DNA of 64,000 nucleotides from Prionace glauca (GCA_037974335.1 CM075733.1:40389959-40453958), one strand, 5' to 3'; shown: positions 10,183-22,534, numbered from the stretch's first letter. Made by a program: numbers and translations. Notes: generated by a model from the letters alone, not told the origin.

Positions 10183-10996
10183 GGGGACAACATGGTGGCA
10201 CAGTGGTTAGCACTGCTGCCTCAGAGTGCCAGGGATCTGGGTTCAATTCCTGGCTTGGGTCACTGTCTGTGAGGAGTCTGCACATACTCCCACCGTAAAA
10301 TCAGGAACTTGGATCATTCTCAATAACACCTTCTGTTTCACCCGCCCCGATACAAGTTTCAATTCTAATTTCATTACGTGTAGTTCTAATTTCATGTGTA
10401 TAGGATGATTTTTAACGCTATAAAAGATTGTGCTGGTTGAATTTATAATGATCCCGGTATGAACGTCAGAGAAAGAACAATTAAATTGTTCTACTGTTTG
10501 GTAGAATACATGTGATAGCTATACTAGAGATAACAATGTGCACTTTGAAGCAATAATATTCCTTTTGATTCAATTACACTCTACTTTTCATCTAGTTTCT
10601 GGCAAGATATGTATGTTCATCAAACTAAATGCAAGCAAAAATAAAATTCTAGTCTCGGGTTTCTATTTTGGGGAAACAAATTTGTCTTTACCCATGTATT
10701 GGCCAATGGAAATTGAATTTCCCCATTTATCTCATCATCTATAATTTTCTCTGACAAGGTTCCTTCTTGATCTAAAATGCCCCGATTTCTAATCTGTCTT
10801 TTGTCAGGTTTCCTCAGGGTGCTCTTGCCTCCTCCCACAGTCAGAAAGACATGCTGGTTAGATGCACTGGCCATGCTAAATTCCCCCTCAGTGAACCTGG
10901 AACAGGCACCAGAGTGTGGCGACTAGGGGATTTTCACAGTAGCTTTATTGTGGTGGTAATGTAAGCCCACTTGTGACACTAATAAGTAAACTTTAA
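10183..10996 (+). repeat. Type-2 tRNA-headed SINE split by a 510-bp insertion
   Basis: The head and box B (GTGGTTAGCACTGCTGCC, GGGTTCAATTCCTGG) occupy 10183-10294; the body and type-2 tail (GGGGATTTTCACAGTAGC, TAATGTAAGCCC, CACTAATAAGTAAAC) resume at 10805-10996. The two parts fit one SINE with about a dozen bases lost at the junction. The intervening 10295-10804 is a copy of 11752-12230. Confidence 0.85.
10295..10804 (+). repeat. Duplicated intronic segment, copy 1 (inside a SINE)
   Basis: Aligns along its whole length with 11752-12230, from GTAAAATCAGGAACTTGGAT to TTTCTAATCTGTCTTTTGT, with scattered substitutions and small indels (by eye about one site in ten). No terminal inverted repeats were seen. 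Confidence 0.9.
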
Positions 10997-11253
10997 ACAA
11001 ACCCAATTCATTTCATTTATTAGCCCAATATACGTGAGATGCTGCTTAAGTAATAAACAAAGAATGAACAAAAATAATCCAAGTTGCATTACCCATTGTT
11101 GAACAGTCGGCTGGAATTAAATAATGGATTTAAACCCTGTTTTTAGCACCTATGCTAATAATTCCATCTAAACCACCCTCAATCCTAGAAAGAGCCATTC
11201 AGTAATATTGGTGTGAAGACGTGTAATGGAATTATTTGCTGAGAATAACATAC

Positions 11254-11676
11254 CCAACGGTTGTACTTTGATCGTTGCAATGTCCGTTTTTTTCTGTTGA
11301 ATTTTTCTCCAGTTGGAGCCATCTTCTTTGATCCATTCGGCTGCTATACAGGAGTAAATGCCCTCGTCCTCCGGTCGCAAGCTGGTGATAATCAACTTGA
11401 AGATGCCATTTTCTTCCAATGCCATTCTAACATCACCACTTTGGTATCTACTTCTGTACGAATCACCGGGATAAAACCAGTCACGTTCAGTGAACGATAG
11501 AACGTCCCGAATCTCAGTGCCATTTACCTTCAATTCCCACGTTATGGCCAGATGTGTGGGAACAGATGAATTTGTCACTGCGACACACTGAAGTTCCAGA
11601 GGCTTCCCTTCAGTGTAGCTTGTGGGCTTTACACTTCTGGATTTGGCCAATGGTAAAGTTAGACCATCTGGGATCA
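11254..11676 (-). CDS. PTGFRN: PTGFRN exon 3: Ig V-type domain 2 with EWI motif
   Basis: This exon encodes the second Ig domain and holds the Glu-Trp-Ile motif that names the EWI family, seen in CIAAEWIKEDGSNW; the human counterpart is CIVSEWIAEQGNW. The domain cysteines are in LELQCVAV and YSCIAAEW. RYQSGDVRM matches human RYHSGDVRL, and KKTDIATIKVQPL matches the human KAVEVATVVIQPS. The acceptor is CAAATAG|TGATCC and the donor TTGG|GTATGT. The length is 423 bp, phase 1 to 1. The first codon is completed by the last G of exon 2 to give V (VTLK-V-IPDG; human VQVKV). Two copies of a half-kilobase intronic segment flank this exon, at 10295-10804 and 11752-12230. Confidence 0.95.
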
Positions 11677-11751
11677 CTATTTGATGAAAAAATGCATCAG
11701 GATCACATACAAAATGAAAATGCAAGGGATACTTAAAGAAAGTCATAAAAA

Positions 11752-12230
11752 GTAAAATCAGGAACTTGGATCACTCTCAATAACACCTTCTGTTTCACAC
11801 CCCCAATACAAGTTTCAATTCTAATTTCATGGACGATTTTTAATACTTTAAAAGATTGTGGTGGTTGAATTTAAAATGATCCCGGTATGAATGTCAGAGA
11901 AAGAACAATGAAATCGTTTTACTATTTGATACATGTATTAAATATAATAGAGATAACAATGTGCATTTTGAAGCAATAATATTCCTTTTCTGTTGATTCA
12001 GTTATACTCTAGTTTTCATCTAGTTTCTGGCAAGATATTTATGTTCATCAAACTAAATGCCTTCAACAAAAAACTCTAGCTGCGGGTTTCCACTTTGGCA
12101 AAAAAAATTGTCTTTACCAATGTACTGGCCAATGGAAATTGAATTTCCCCATTTACCTCATCACCTGTAATTTTCTCTGAAAAGATTCCTTCTTGATCTA
12201 AAATGTCTTGGTTTCTAATCTGTCTTTTGT
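11752..12230 (+). repeat. Duplicated intronic segment, copy 2
   Basis: Partner of 10295-10804, on the other side of exon 3 in intron 2. It is not flanked by SINE sequence, which makes it the likelier source copy. Confidence 0.9.
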
Positions 12231-13157
12231 AGTTAAAAGTGATACCTGGTATCATCATAGTGAACCACACTACTCCCTGGGAGATTCCTAGAGTGAAGTA
12301 CAGAATATTCTAAATTGAGGCTGAAGCAATGATCTCTGAAAGTTGAACTCCACCTCTATTTTTGTACTTTGTACCCTGGAATGTCGAGACTGAAACAGAA
12401 AGCTTCTATGAACACTTTTCAGACTTCATTGATTACATGTTTCTGAACTCACTTACAAAGAGCCATTCTGCACGACTAAACGGATTATGGGAACTGGCAG
12501 CTTCCCAGGACCTGGACAGCATTTGCAAGGATATCAGATAGATTGTTTGGAACGCCAAAACTGACAAGTGACAACAAAGCCTAGTGTCAGTAACTGTGAG
12601 ACATTACAGGGCAGAAATACTTCACAATTCATTCAGTTATTAACATGAAACCTCCAAGAACCAATGCTCAGCCATGTACATGCTGAAGGAGGCCCTTCTT
12701 CCTACCATCCTTTAAAAGCACAATATAAATGGAAGTGACTATGGTTTTACCATTGCTACCCTGTTTAGAGTACATACGATTAAAGAGCAACAGTTCATTA
12801 CCCTGGAAAATACAACCAAAGTCTCTAATGCTGTTCAATCACAAATTCTGCCATTTTGAACTGTTGTGCTTTTAGATTCTTTGCAATTTCACCCACTGTC
12901 ATTCTCTTTAAATTACAGCACCCCAGAATCAAATCTTATTATGTAATTAATATTCTATTAAAAAAAAATCAAGCCAACACGGTGCATTGCACCAAATATT
13001 TTTGTATAGTGGAAAAAAGAAAACCAACTACAGCAATTCCAAAATTGAAAATGCAATCAGATAAAAGAAAGCAAAGATCAGTGAAGCATAACAATTAAAA
13101 TTATTATAAACATCAAGATTAATGCAAGTATCTTAATCAGGATGATTATCTTTCATT
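12231..13157. other. PTGFRN intron 2, unassigned
   Basis: AT-rich intron with no recognised repeat or coding motif. Confidence 0.4.
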
Positions 13158-13490
13158 CTAGAGTACTAGAGCCAAAGGGTCAGCACTGGCTCAATGCTAG
13201 TGCATTGATCAGAGTTAAAATATTGTGGATTCAAACCCAATTCAAAGTCTATAATCTGCACTGACTCTTCACTGCAATATTGAAGGAGTTGTGCATTGAC
13301 AAAGGTGCCATCTTTCACCATCTTAGGTGGATGCAAGAGACTGAAATGGAGCTGGGGCATTTTGCTGATGCTCCAATAAACACTAATCCCTCGAAAGCTA
13401 TCACCAGATTAAATTGCCATTCAACATTTCGCTACTGCTGGCACTTGTTCTGTGCAAATATGTCGCAGCACCATTTTAACAATTCCCACA
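13158..13490 (+). repeat. Decayed short repeat (family also at 62595-62958)
   Basis: Shares the order of motifs with the 62.6-kb repeat: GTGGATTCAAACCC, ATATTGAAGGAGTTGTGC, GGTGCCATCTTTCACC. It is much diverged, so the assignment is tentative. Confidence 0.5.
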
Positions 13491-15228
13491 CCAGCCTCAG
13501 CCAAATCATCTTAGCACCTAACTGCTCTAATACTCCACTCTGGAGTAGAGAAGAAAATGAAGGAGGTGTAAACAGCAGTGAGTAGAAGAAGGTAAAACAA
13601 CAACAGTGTCTGGCCTGAGAGAGAAATGACTGTCCCCTGCAGAGGAGTCAAGGAGTCTGAAACTCAGATATTCATCTGACAATGTATGCAAGACCATAGA
13701 AGTGCTGTGAGCCATGAATATTTTTCTGAAGATGACAACTTGCCAAGTTTACAAGCTACATTATCAGCAACACAATGAAAGAAATGTGTCAAGTAATGCA
13801 GATCCCCCAAAACCAAGGACGATCTGCAGATAAGCGACAGTCAAAGGATGACCACAGTCACTGGCTCTGCAACAGAAGCTACAAATTGCTTCCATCGACT
13901 CCTGGCAAGACAGCCACAAGAGCACCAGAGCTCAGGTCTTCCAAGATGCATGAGACTGTGAGATCCGTTTCTGTGACCGACAATCCCCCACAATAGTGAG
14001 GTATTGGGAGTGAAGACTGAAAAGGCTGTTATTTCTAAAGATTGTGATGATGGAGCCCCCCCAAGAAGAAGTTATGTCTCAAGTAGGTAAAGATTTAGGC
14101 ACAAGGGGGTAAATACAGAATTAGGAAATAGCAAATTGATGGGGTAGGTGACACAGGCAAGAGAACCTGTTCTAGCTGCTCTATCTAGGGTTGTACTGCT
14201 GGCCTTCTCCAATCCTTGTGGTAATGGAGGCTTGAGAAAGGATTTAAGGTTCTGACCCATCATCGGAGGAATGACAATATATATCCAAATGAGGATTTCA
14301 GAGAATCTGGTCTCTGCACATAATTGAATAAATATTTTAAGAGACTCATTTTTTTGTAGAGGAATAGACTACATGTTCAAATATCCCAGTTGAAATCTAA
14401 TCTTAATTCATAGCTGGCACAGTGAGATGGATAATCGTCTTCCAATGGTTTTTTGGTCACAACCTTTGAACCCAGCGACAGGATGTGGCACTGGCAATTT
14501 AAAAGTCGTATTTTTTAATTCTACAAACACACCAGAAAAATAACTAAGACAAAAACATGGGACATGGAAAAATTCAACAGGCCTGCCAGTATCTCTAACT
14601 AACTAAAATTACTAACTTTCCTTTTAGGAAATAAATTCTATACTAGGTAATGAGCAAATACAGGCCAGGACAACATCCAGTTCCATTTCTGGACCCTACC
14701 TAATTAATTGATTGAACAGCTAGGACAAGCGTAGGGATACATCTAACAACAGTATATCTAGCTTTGTATGGGGAGGGATGTGTTGAGGTCAGGGACGACA
14801 GAAATAAGACCCCAGTGTTCCTCTCTCTGATTAATTGCCAGGAGCAGCCACTGAAGACTTGTGTGTGTGGATGTCTGTGTATGAGACAAGTAAAGATTGC
14901 AATAAGCTCAGTCCAGTTGCTTCCACAGTTGAAGAACCCATAATTTAAGGTCAAGATTTTCACATGAAAGGCTGATACTTGGGTGAGATACGAGTAAGTT
15001 GCCAGCAGATGCAGAAGCTTATCCTGGTATCAGGTAGCAACTAAAGTGGGGGAGGGAGAATATTGGAAAAGGTGAACTTATTTTGTGTTAAATTAGTAAA
15101 TAACAAGGAAGTGGATACAAATAGAATTAGTAATGTCATCATGTGACAAATAGAATTAGTAATGTCATCGTGTCCACTTAAAATGAATTAAAGGCAATTG
15201 AAGTTAATGTACTATTTGCAAAGCTTAC
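13491..15228. other. PTGFRN intron 2, unassigned
   Basis: No recognised feature apart from a small direct repeat at about 15118-15170 (ACAAATAGAATTAGTAATGT occurs twice, 31 bp apart). Confidence 0.4.
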
Positions 15229-15591
15229 CTTTCAAAGTCACATGGTCTTTATAATTTCCAGAACTATTTTCATCTGTGCTCGGTGTTTGGCATTCATATT
15301 CCCCAGCATCCTCAAATTTCACGCTCTTGAAATGTAGCTCAACAGAGCTGTCACTGAGTCTCTTCACCCAAATCTCTCTGTTCTGGATTTTATCCTTGTA
15401 TTCAGCATCTGAAAATTCAGGTTCCAGCGTGCTGACAAGATTCCTCTGTCTACCATTAAACACAATCCAATCAAAGTTTTGTTCAGATGGCCCTTCATAA
15501 TTGCTGACATTGCAGGGAATGTTGACTGGAGTTCCAACGACACGGTACAGAACACCCGCTGGGACTTTCACAATACGTCCTGAGCTCAGTC
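15229..15591 (-). CDS. PTGFRN: PTGFRN exon 2: Ig V-type domain 1
   Basis: This exon encodes the first extracellular Ig V-type domain. It gives the clearest family identification: VVGTPVNIPCNVSNYEGPSE and QNFDW match the human PTGFRN first domain almost word for word (PCNVSDYDGPSEQNFDW), and STPSTD/GNY is matched by QTPSTDENSSGNY. The two domain cysteines are in IPCNVS and YECQTP. The acceptor is CCTCACAG|GACTG after a pyrimidine run, and the donor is AAAG|GTAAGC. The exon is 363 bp, phase 1 to phase 1. In mammals PTGFRN is a partner of the tetraspanins CD9 and CD81 and reduces ligand binding to the prostaglandin F2-alpha receptor. The related EWI proteins IGSF3 and IGSF8 are the alternatives, but this domain favours PTGFRN strongly. 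Confidence 0.95.
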
Positions 15592-15859
15592 CTGTGAGGA
15601 AAAGGAGAAAAAAAAAACCCAAACATGAATACCTCACAGGAGCAGAATATTGAGTAAGATGGGAAATTACCTGCATTCTTGCCAACACTATGTCAATCAA
15701 TGTGTTCAAAGAAGCGTATGCATAGCTCACTATATTTTGCAGACAGTCTTTGGACTTACAACATATTGATTCCTGAAAACAGCACTTCAAAGTCAAAACG
15801 CTGACAAGCCAGAATCAATTTTCCCATAAGAATAATGTTATAAAATCGCTTCAAGTTAT

Positions 15860-16460
15860 GGTCAAGAGCTTCAGATTTCTCAGTGTCCATATCACCAACC
15901 TGTCCTGGTTTCCCCACTATAGTTAAGAAAGCCAACCGACAACTCTATTTTCTCAGGTGACTAAGGAAATTTGCCATGACACTCATCAACTTTTACAGAA
16001 AACATTTTTTCTGGTTGTTTCACAGCTTGGTATGGTTCCTGCACTGTCCAAGACTGCAACTACAATGCTTTATGAATGAAGCCCACTCTATCATTCAAAC
16101 TAGTCTCCATCCATTGACTTTCTACACTTCCCGCTGCCTCAGAAAAGCAGCCAGCATAATCAAGGACCCCATGCACCCTAGACATATTCTCATCCACCTT
16201 CTTGTGTCAGGGAAAAGATTAAGTCTGATTACCAACCAACTCAAGAACAGCTTCTCCCCTGCTGCATCAGATTTTTGAATGGACTTACCTCATATTAAGT
16301 TGATCTTTCTCCACACCCTAGCTATGACTATAAACACTACATTCTGCACTCTTTCCTTTCCTTCTCTATGCAGGGTATGCTTTGTCTGTATAGCATGCAA
16401 AAAACAATACTTTTTACTGTATGCTAATACATGTGACAATAATAAATCAAATAAATTGGG
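15860..16460 (+). repeat. Rex/L2-like LINE, 3' end
   Basis: C-terminal part of a LINE reverse transcriptase frame: LINFYRKHFFWL, then YTSRCLRKAASIIKDPMHP, and a decayed NSFSPAASDF. It ends CATGTGACAATAATAAATC, the family's 3' end. The motif order differs from the CR1-like families. The Rex/L2 label is by resemblance only. Confidence 0.65.
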
Positions 16461-16901
16461 AATTGGTTCCTGTACAAAGGCTTCATACCCTTCTTTCACC
16501 AAAATAACTGAGACTATTTTACTTAAATCAATTATTTGGAAAGACAAAGATTCACCAATGAAAATGTCTTGGATCAACAACCAAGTGTCTTGAGTCAGGT
16601 AGGTGCAGATGTTAATACACAGGAATAAATTTGAGCTTATTCACTGGCATGTGCTGCAAGTCGACACAGACATCATAAATACGAAACAGGTTGACAATTT
16701 ACAAATGTTACAAGTCATGACTTGAATGTTGTAAAGTTGAGGTCTGCCTGTGTGGGATAATGCGTCAATTGACTGAAATCCAGCTGCTTTAATCTCTGGC
16801 TTATCTGGTGAATGGCAGTGTAGCTCTTGAGAAGCAGATGAGAAGTGCATGTTAAAAGGGCACTTACTGACACTAATGATTCCAGTAATGTGATACGCTT
16901 A

Positions 16902-17661
16902 ACGAAAAACTGCAGCAGGCGACGGTGCAGAGGGACCTCAGGGTCCTTGTGCATGAGTCGCAAAAACCCAGCTTGCAGGTGCAGCAGGTGGTCAGGAAGG
17001 CGAATGGGATGCTGGCCTTCATCGCGAGGCGGATTGAATATAAAAGTAGGGAGGTCTTGCTGCGGCTGTATAGGGCATTGGTGAGGCCGCAGCTGGAGTA
17101 CTGTGTGCAGTTTTGGATGCCGTACTTTCGCAAGGATATTTTGGTCTTGGAGAGAGTGCAGAGGAGGTTTACTAGGCTGATACCGGAGTTGAGGGGGTTG
17201 AGCTATGAGGAGAGGCTGAATAAACTGGGCTTGTACTCGTTAGAGTTTAGAAGAATGAGGGGAGATCTCATTGAGACGTATAAGATGATGAATGGGATGG
17301 ATAGGATAGAGGTGGAAAGACTTTTCCCACTCAAAAAAGACAGTAGGACTAGGGGGCACAGCCTCAAGATAAAAGGGGGGCGGTTTAGAACGGAGTTGAG
17401 AAGGAACTTCTTCACTCAAAGGGTGGTGAATCTCTGGAATTCTCTGCCCGTTGAAGTGGTGGAGGCTGCCTTGCTAAATATTTTTAAGACGCGGGTTGAT
17501 GGGTTTTTGATAAGAGAGGGGATTAAGGGTTATGGGGAGAGGGTGGGAAAGTGGAACTGAGCAGTGACAGATCAGCCATGATCTTATTGAATGGCGGGGC
17601 AGGCTTGAGGGGCTAGATGGCCTACTCCTGCTCCTATTTCTTATGTTCTTATGTTCTTATG
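16902..17661 (+). repeat. CR1-like family A LINE, 3' 0.76 kb
   Basis: 5'-truncated copy carrying the reverse transcriptase C-terminal region: LVRPQLEYCVQFW, RRFTRLIPELRGLSYEERL, and NLWNSLPVEVVEAALLNIFK. The frame is open to TGA at 17558-17560. The 3' end is three copies of TTCTTATG. It sits in intron 1, antisense to PTGFRN, and closely matches the copies at 23.9, 42.6, 44.1 and 54.5 kb. Confidence 0.92.
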
Positions 17662-18107
17662 ACCAATGGTTTAAATTTTGAGCTTCCATTTCTCCATACA
17701 AACATCAGGAAGGAAATGGATGCATAATGCCACTATTGTCCAATACATCAACTATCAACCAAGTGGTTATCTGAAAATCCAGATGTGACTAGTTGCATTA
17801 CAGATTAATAATGGAGTAATAGACACTGTTCTTATGTTTGACTTCAATACTTGCATGGTATGTACAAAGGACATGTGTAAATCAATGCTTGTATGTGAAT
17901 AGTTGTACCTTTGCTATGGTTTGATCCCCAGGGCCATACTTCATGAGTGCATATTACAATGTCTGCAGTTAGTCAGACTTTCCTTTTTAAATCACATTAA
18001 TATGTTGCACAAGTTGCTAAAAGTGCAATCTCAATGTCACTGCAAGAGAAACTGGGCACTTGGGACCTGACTGAACAGGACAATCTCCTTAAATCAGACT
18101 GAAAGGG
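17662..18107. other. PTGFRN intron 1, unassigned
   Basis: AT-rich sequence with no recognised feature. Confidence 0.4.
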
Positions 18108-19015
18108 GCGATCTTATGAAAATAATTCCAAGTCCGGAACAAGTGTGAAAACGGAGAGTTTTAAATCCATTTTCTCAGTAAGTCCAAACGTCAAATTTTA
18201 AGCTTATTGCATGAATAAAATCCTGAAATCCCCTTCTCACCTATAGGGCGAGGGGGCAGAGCTTAAATTGCCAGAGAGCTACTGGTAGTGCAGAGGGTGC
18301 CATTGAACATGTGTAGGTCTCTGCTCTGAGAGCAACAGAGATCTAACACAGCCTCAGCTCAGTATTACTGGCCTCTGTGGCCTAAAGTGCCTCCACCCCC
18401 ACCCTACAGGCCATTCACAACCCCTCTCCCAGCCAGACCAATCACCCAATACACCCTGATCCCTGACCCTCTCCCCCTTCCAAATACCAGGACAAATTGC
18501 CATCCTCCCCCCTTCAAACGCTATTGCAGAGTGGCTGGGTTCCACCACCCCCCCCACTAACCTGAGTCTGGCCCTATCACCTCCCTTCAGTCCCCATCCG
18601 GTGCCTGGTGAGCAGTGCAAAGGTGCCAGACTGGCACGGTTCAAGGGGCACTTACCCTTGCCCTCAACTTCCCCATTGAGGGGGGGCGGGGGGGGGGGGG
18701 AGCGCAGGAACATCTCAATGGCTTCCGGTTCTACCAGTGAGGCCATCAGGTCTGGTCCCCATATTGAACTTCGCCAGACGGAACCTGCTCTGGAACGGCA
18801 AGTGAGCCCAGGCTCACTAATTCCATTTAAATTAACATTATAAGAAATTTAAATAAATATTTTCAGCCTCACACCAGAAACAGGGATGAGGCTGATCGCA
18901 TTGGATATCCAGTACCAGTAAGACCATGAGAGGCCAGAAATCGGGCACAAACTTGATTTCCTGGCTCTCTCGCAATCTTATCAGCTCGCCCCACCCATCA
19001 TGAAGTTAACAGCAC
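18108..19015 (+). repeat. Unclassified interspersed repeat, arm 1 of a long inverted repeat
   Basis: Matches the reverse complement of 20210-20943 from GATCTTATGA through AACGGAGAGTTTT, GGCCTCTGTGGCCTAAA, CAATGGCTTCCGGTTCTACC, AAGTGAGCCCAGGCT, to GGCTCTCTCGCAATCTTA. No coding motif or known SINE head is seen. G-rich and C-rich runs at about 18680-18700 and 18540-18560 lie inside it. Confidence 0.8.
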
Positions 19016-19276
19016 AAAAATTAAGAGACTCGTAAATTAGAATGGCTGAATTTAACATTAAATTGGACCAAAGATCATCTTTCCGCACCCCATCCTAATC
19101 CAAAAAGAGAAAAAAAATATAACGCTACATTTTTCATATAGCGATTCATTGTTTATACATAGAAGCCACAAAGAGAAAGTAATGGTACGTATTAAGGGGT
19201 CACTGTTCCATTTTCTTAAATATTAATCTTGGGGATTAAGCTTTGCCTTGCTCAAACAGAATTTGGAGCCAGTCTA

Positions 19277-19594
19277 GAATCATAGAATCGCTACAGTACT
19301 GGAGGAGCCCCTTCAGTTCATCAAATCTGTACCAACCACAATCCCACCTCGCCCTATTCCCAAAATCCTACACCATTTACCCTGCTAATCCTTCTGATAC
19401 TAAGGGTCAGTCAATATCGCATGGCCATTCAACCTAACCTGCTCATCTTTGGATTGCAGGAGGAAACCAGAGCACACAGAGGAAACACACACAGACACAG
19501 GGAGAAGATACAGACTCCATTTAGACAGTGACCCCGAAGCTGGAATTGAACCTGGGTACCTGGCACTGTGAGGCAGCCGTGTTAACCACTGCGC
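19277..19594 (-). repeat. Type-1 tRNA-headed SINE
   Basis: Minus-strand copy from AGAATCATAGAATCGCTACA to the head (GCGCAGTGGTTAACACGGCT on the minus strand). It sits in the spacer of the long inverted repeat. Confidence 0.88.
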
Positions 19595-20209
19595 AAGTCT
19601 TTTTTTAACGCTGCTAACGTACAGTTGGTGAACCTTGGTGGTTTGTCCTCAGGACTTGTCTCTGTCATGGATGGATTTAAAACATACCACCAGAAGAGTG
19701 AGCAGACCCATTAGTTTAAAGTGTGACTAACTAAAGTGTCCGGTCAGATACAAACCAGCCAATAGCAGCAAACAAAAGGAAAACTCAGTTAGCCTTCAAG
19801 GGATCACATACGGCACATTTCTATTATATCTATCTGACAAGGCCCATTTAATAGAACAATTCAATTATCCACCATTTCCAAACTTTTCTTTAAAATTACA
19901 CGGCCATAAAGTGAGAACATTATCTGCAAAAGTTAACAGCTGTGTTTCCAAGAAATGCCGGTAGTCTTCTTATAAAGTAAATTTTACTGGTGTTCCTTAA
20001 GTGAAAGCTAGTGTGTTGTTGAAACTCATGGCATTAAACTAGGACTAAGCACATGATAAGCTGAAGGTCATGAAGAAGTCACTTTAAAAAATAGTAAGTA
20101 GGGAACTAAAAGCTTGTAAAATCAATCAATCTGGAACTTGCAAGCATTCTGAGTGATTTAAAACGATTGGAACTACCCCAGGTCGTAACGCACCTTTTTG
20201 GGCAATGTT
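19595..20209. other. Spacer of the long inverted repeat, unassigned
   Basis: AT-rich sequence with no recognised feature. Confidence 0.35.
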
Positions 20210-20943
20210 ACCATCACTTTCTGCTGGCTGCTAGGTGCGATGAGCCAGTAAGATTGCGAGAGAGCCAAGAAGTCAGGTTCACACCCAATTTCTCGCCTCT
20301 CGCAATGTTATCAGCACTGGATATCCGGCACGATTATTTCAAATCAATTTTACAATAAATTTAAATGAAATTAGCAAGCCCGGGCTCACTTATCTGTATG
20401 GCCTCATCGTGGGAGGTTCCCTCCAGCAAAAATCACAACTAGTCCCCAGCAAATGATGACCTTGCTGATAGAACCAGAGGCCATTGAAGCCCCACGGGTA
20501 GGTTGGGGGTAAGGGGGTGCGCCTTGGGCAGTGCCAGCCTGGCACCCTGGCAGTGTCAGCACCAAAGGGTAGTGCCAAGCAGGAAGGACCTGACAGACCA
20601 CTGCGCACACTGCAGATGCAATCAGAAGGGGTGGGGGTGGGGAAAAAAAACAAAAATCGCTGCCACTCTGCACTGCAATCAGTGGGGAGGGGGTGTGTGC
20701 TGGGTTTAGGCCATAGAGGCCAGCAGAAGCAGGACAGGCTTTGTGATAGGTCTCTGTTGCTCCCAAAGTAGAGACCTGCATAAACATTACTGAGCTCTTT
20801 TGCTGCTCTCAGCTGACTTCTTAACAATTTAAAACCCGCCCAATCCCTCTAAAGGCAGAAAATCCAAGATTTGCCGAAAAAAACAGACCCAAAACTCTCC
20901 CGTTTTCATGTTCATTCTGGACTTAGAATTTTTGTCATAAGAT
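20210..20943 (-). repeat. Unclassified interspersed repeat, arm 2 of a long inverted repeat
   Basis: Reverse-complement partner of 18108-19015, with shared blocks in the same relative order. It also carries a second variant of the CTCTCGCAATGTTATCAG block, so the two copies differ by indels. The family is unnamed by me. Confidence 0.8.
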
Positions 20944-22011
20944 CTTTTGTTTCTTTCTGCTTTGTACACGACCCCTTGGTGGATTAATAATAGGGCAACC
21001 ATCACTTTTTCCAATGCAAGTAAATGGACAATGATAACAGCATCAAAAACACAAACATACAGGTCGTGTGCATACAAAGTTGCTGCGATGAACCAATTCA
21101 TTAACATTTGAGTTTCATTTCTGTTCCATGAGAAATTGGTAGATTCCTTATATAATGCAGAGGCAAAATTTGTACAAGAAATTAAAAACAGGAATGTGCC
21201 GTAATTGGATATGAAATTTGTTTCACAGGCTACATCTGTTTGCAACACGACAGTCACAGCAATGTTGCATGCACAAACTTCAGAATTATGCAAATAGTCT
21301 AATGTGTGTCTGCTTTAGGCCAAGAGAACCAGAACGATACACAGAAAGACTACACTTATTGAACAGACATTAATTTTGAGGATTTTCAGCATCATGTTAT
21401 CTACCAACAATTCTACATGAAGTAATGCACTTTGTAGCCATTAGCTTGTAGTCAGTCAGGTCAAATCCAGCTATCCATACAACCCCCACCTTCCTTCTAC
21501 TTGCTGGCTTCAGGAACCTGCATTCCACAGCTGAAAACCAGCAGAGCAGAGAGTGTAAAATATTTGTTATTGCCATAGTGACTCATTTATCAAGGCAAAT
21601 TTCTCCAGATTGCTAGGAGCTGAAAAAGGGACAACAGAAAAAAAAACTGTTTGAAAAGACAGAAACATCCCTCAGAGAAATTGGGGGGAAAACAAGCAGA
21701 AAAGTAGAATTAGGTTAAATTGGTTCTTGAGGGAAAAACTTGGTATGCTGAATAGTCTATTCCTGTGCAGTGGAATTCAGCAAATCTGTAGCTGTGCACA
21801 GAACACAAGTGGGAATAGACGTATGAATGGATTCATATATCACAAGGTTGGAGTTAGTGTGGAAAAATATTTGGCGCAATTGATCATCTAGATACTTATT
21901 CTTCTATTGTGTAACCTCTCTTAATGCAGGTGGGGCCATTCTGCTGCCTGAATCATGTCAATATTCTTCAATGAGCATGTGATTATCACGCTTTGCTGTT
22001 TTCTCTGAAGA
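20944..22011. other. PTGFRN intron 1, unassigned
   Basis: No family recognised. A minus-strand frame of 154 codons runs over 20829-21293 but has no family motif and overlaps a repeat. Confidence 0.35.
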
Positions 22012-22315
22012 TCATAGAATGGATCATTGAACCCCTATGGTGCAAGAGGCAGCCATTCGGCCCAGCAAGCCTGCACCGACAATAATCCACACCATGCCCT
22101 ATCCCTATAACCCCAAGTATTTACCCTGCTAATTCCCCCGACACGAGGCACCAATTTAGCATGGCCAATCAACCTAACGTACACGCACATCTTCGGACTG
22201 TGGGAGGAAACCAGAGCACTTTGAGGAAACCCGTGCAGACACAGGGAGAACAAGCAAACTCCACACAAGGACCCGAGGTTGGAATTGATCCCTGGTGCTG
22301 TGAGGCAGCCCGGTG
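22012..22315 (-). repeat. Type-1 tRNA-headed SINE
   Basis: Minus-strand copy from ATCATAGAATGGATC to GCTGTGAGGCAGCCCGG. Confidence 0.87.
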
Positions 22316-22534
22316 GATACAATGCTACTTACTTTTCCAGGTCTGCTTTGAGATCACCACAATAACTTTAAAATCTGAAATAGCTCTCTCAAATTAAAAT
22401 GAGTTTCTTTTTGATAAATAGCAGCTGTTTTGAACCAGTTCCTTTCTTTGCGATCAGGGTGGTGTTTGGTATCCAAGTCTCTCACATTAGGGTATGTTCA
22501 TTATAACATTCACCTTCCAGAACGTTCTGTGTAA

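Noticed and set aside
16925-17560. 211-codon frame considered as a host gene
   Set aside because: It is the C-terminal part of the family A LINE reverse transcriptase, repeated four more times in the window.
18354-18843. Open frames on both strands at 18.4-18.8 kb
   Set aside because: Low-complexity proline- and glycine-rich translations within the inverted repeat, broken in the partner copy.
20829-21293. Minus-strand frame of 154 codons
   Set aside because: No recognisable domain or homology cue, AT-rich, and it overlaps the edge of the unnamed inverted repeat. Likely chance.
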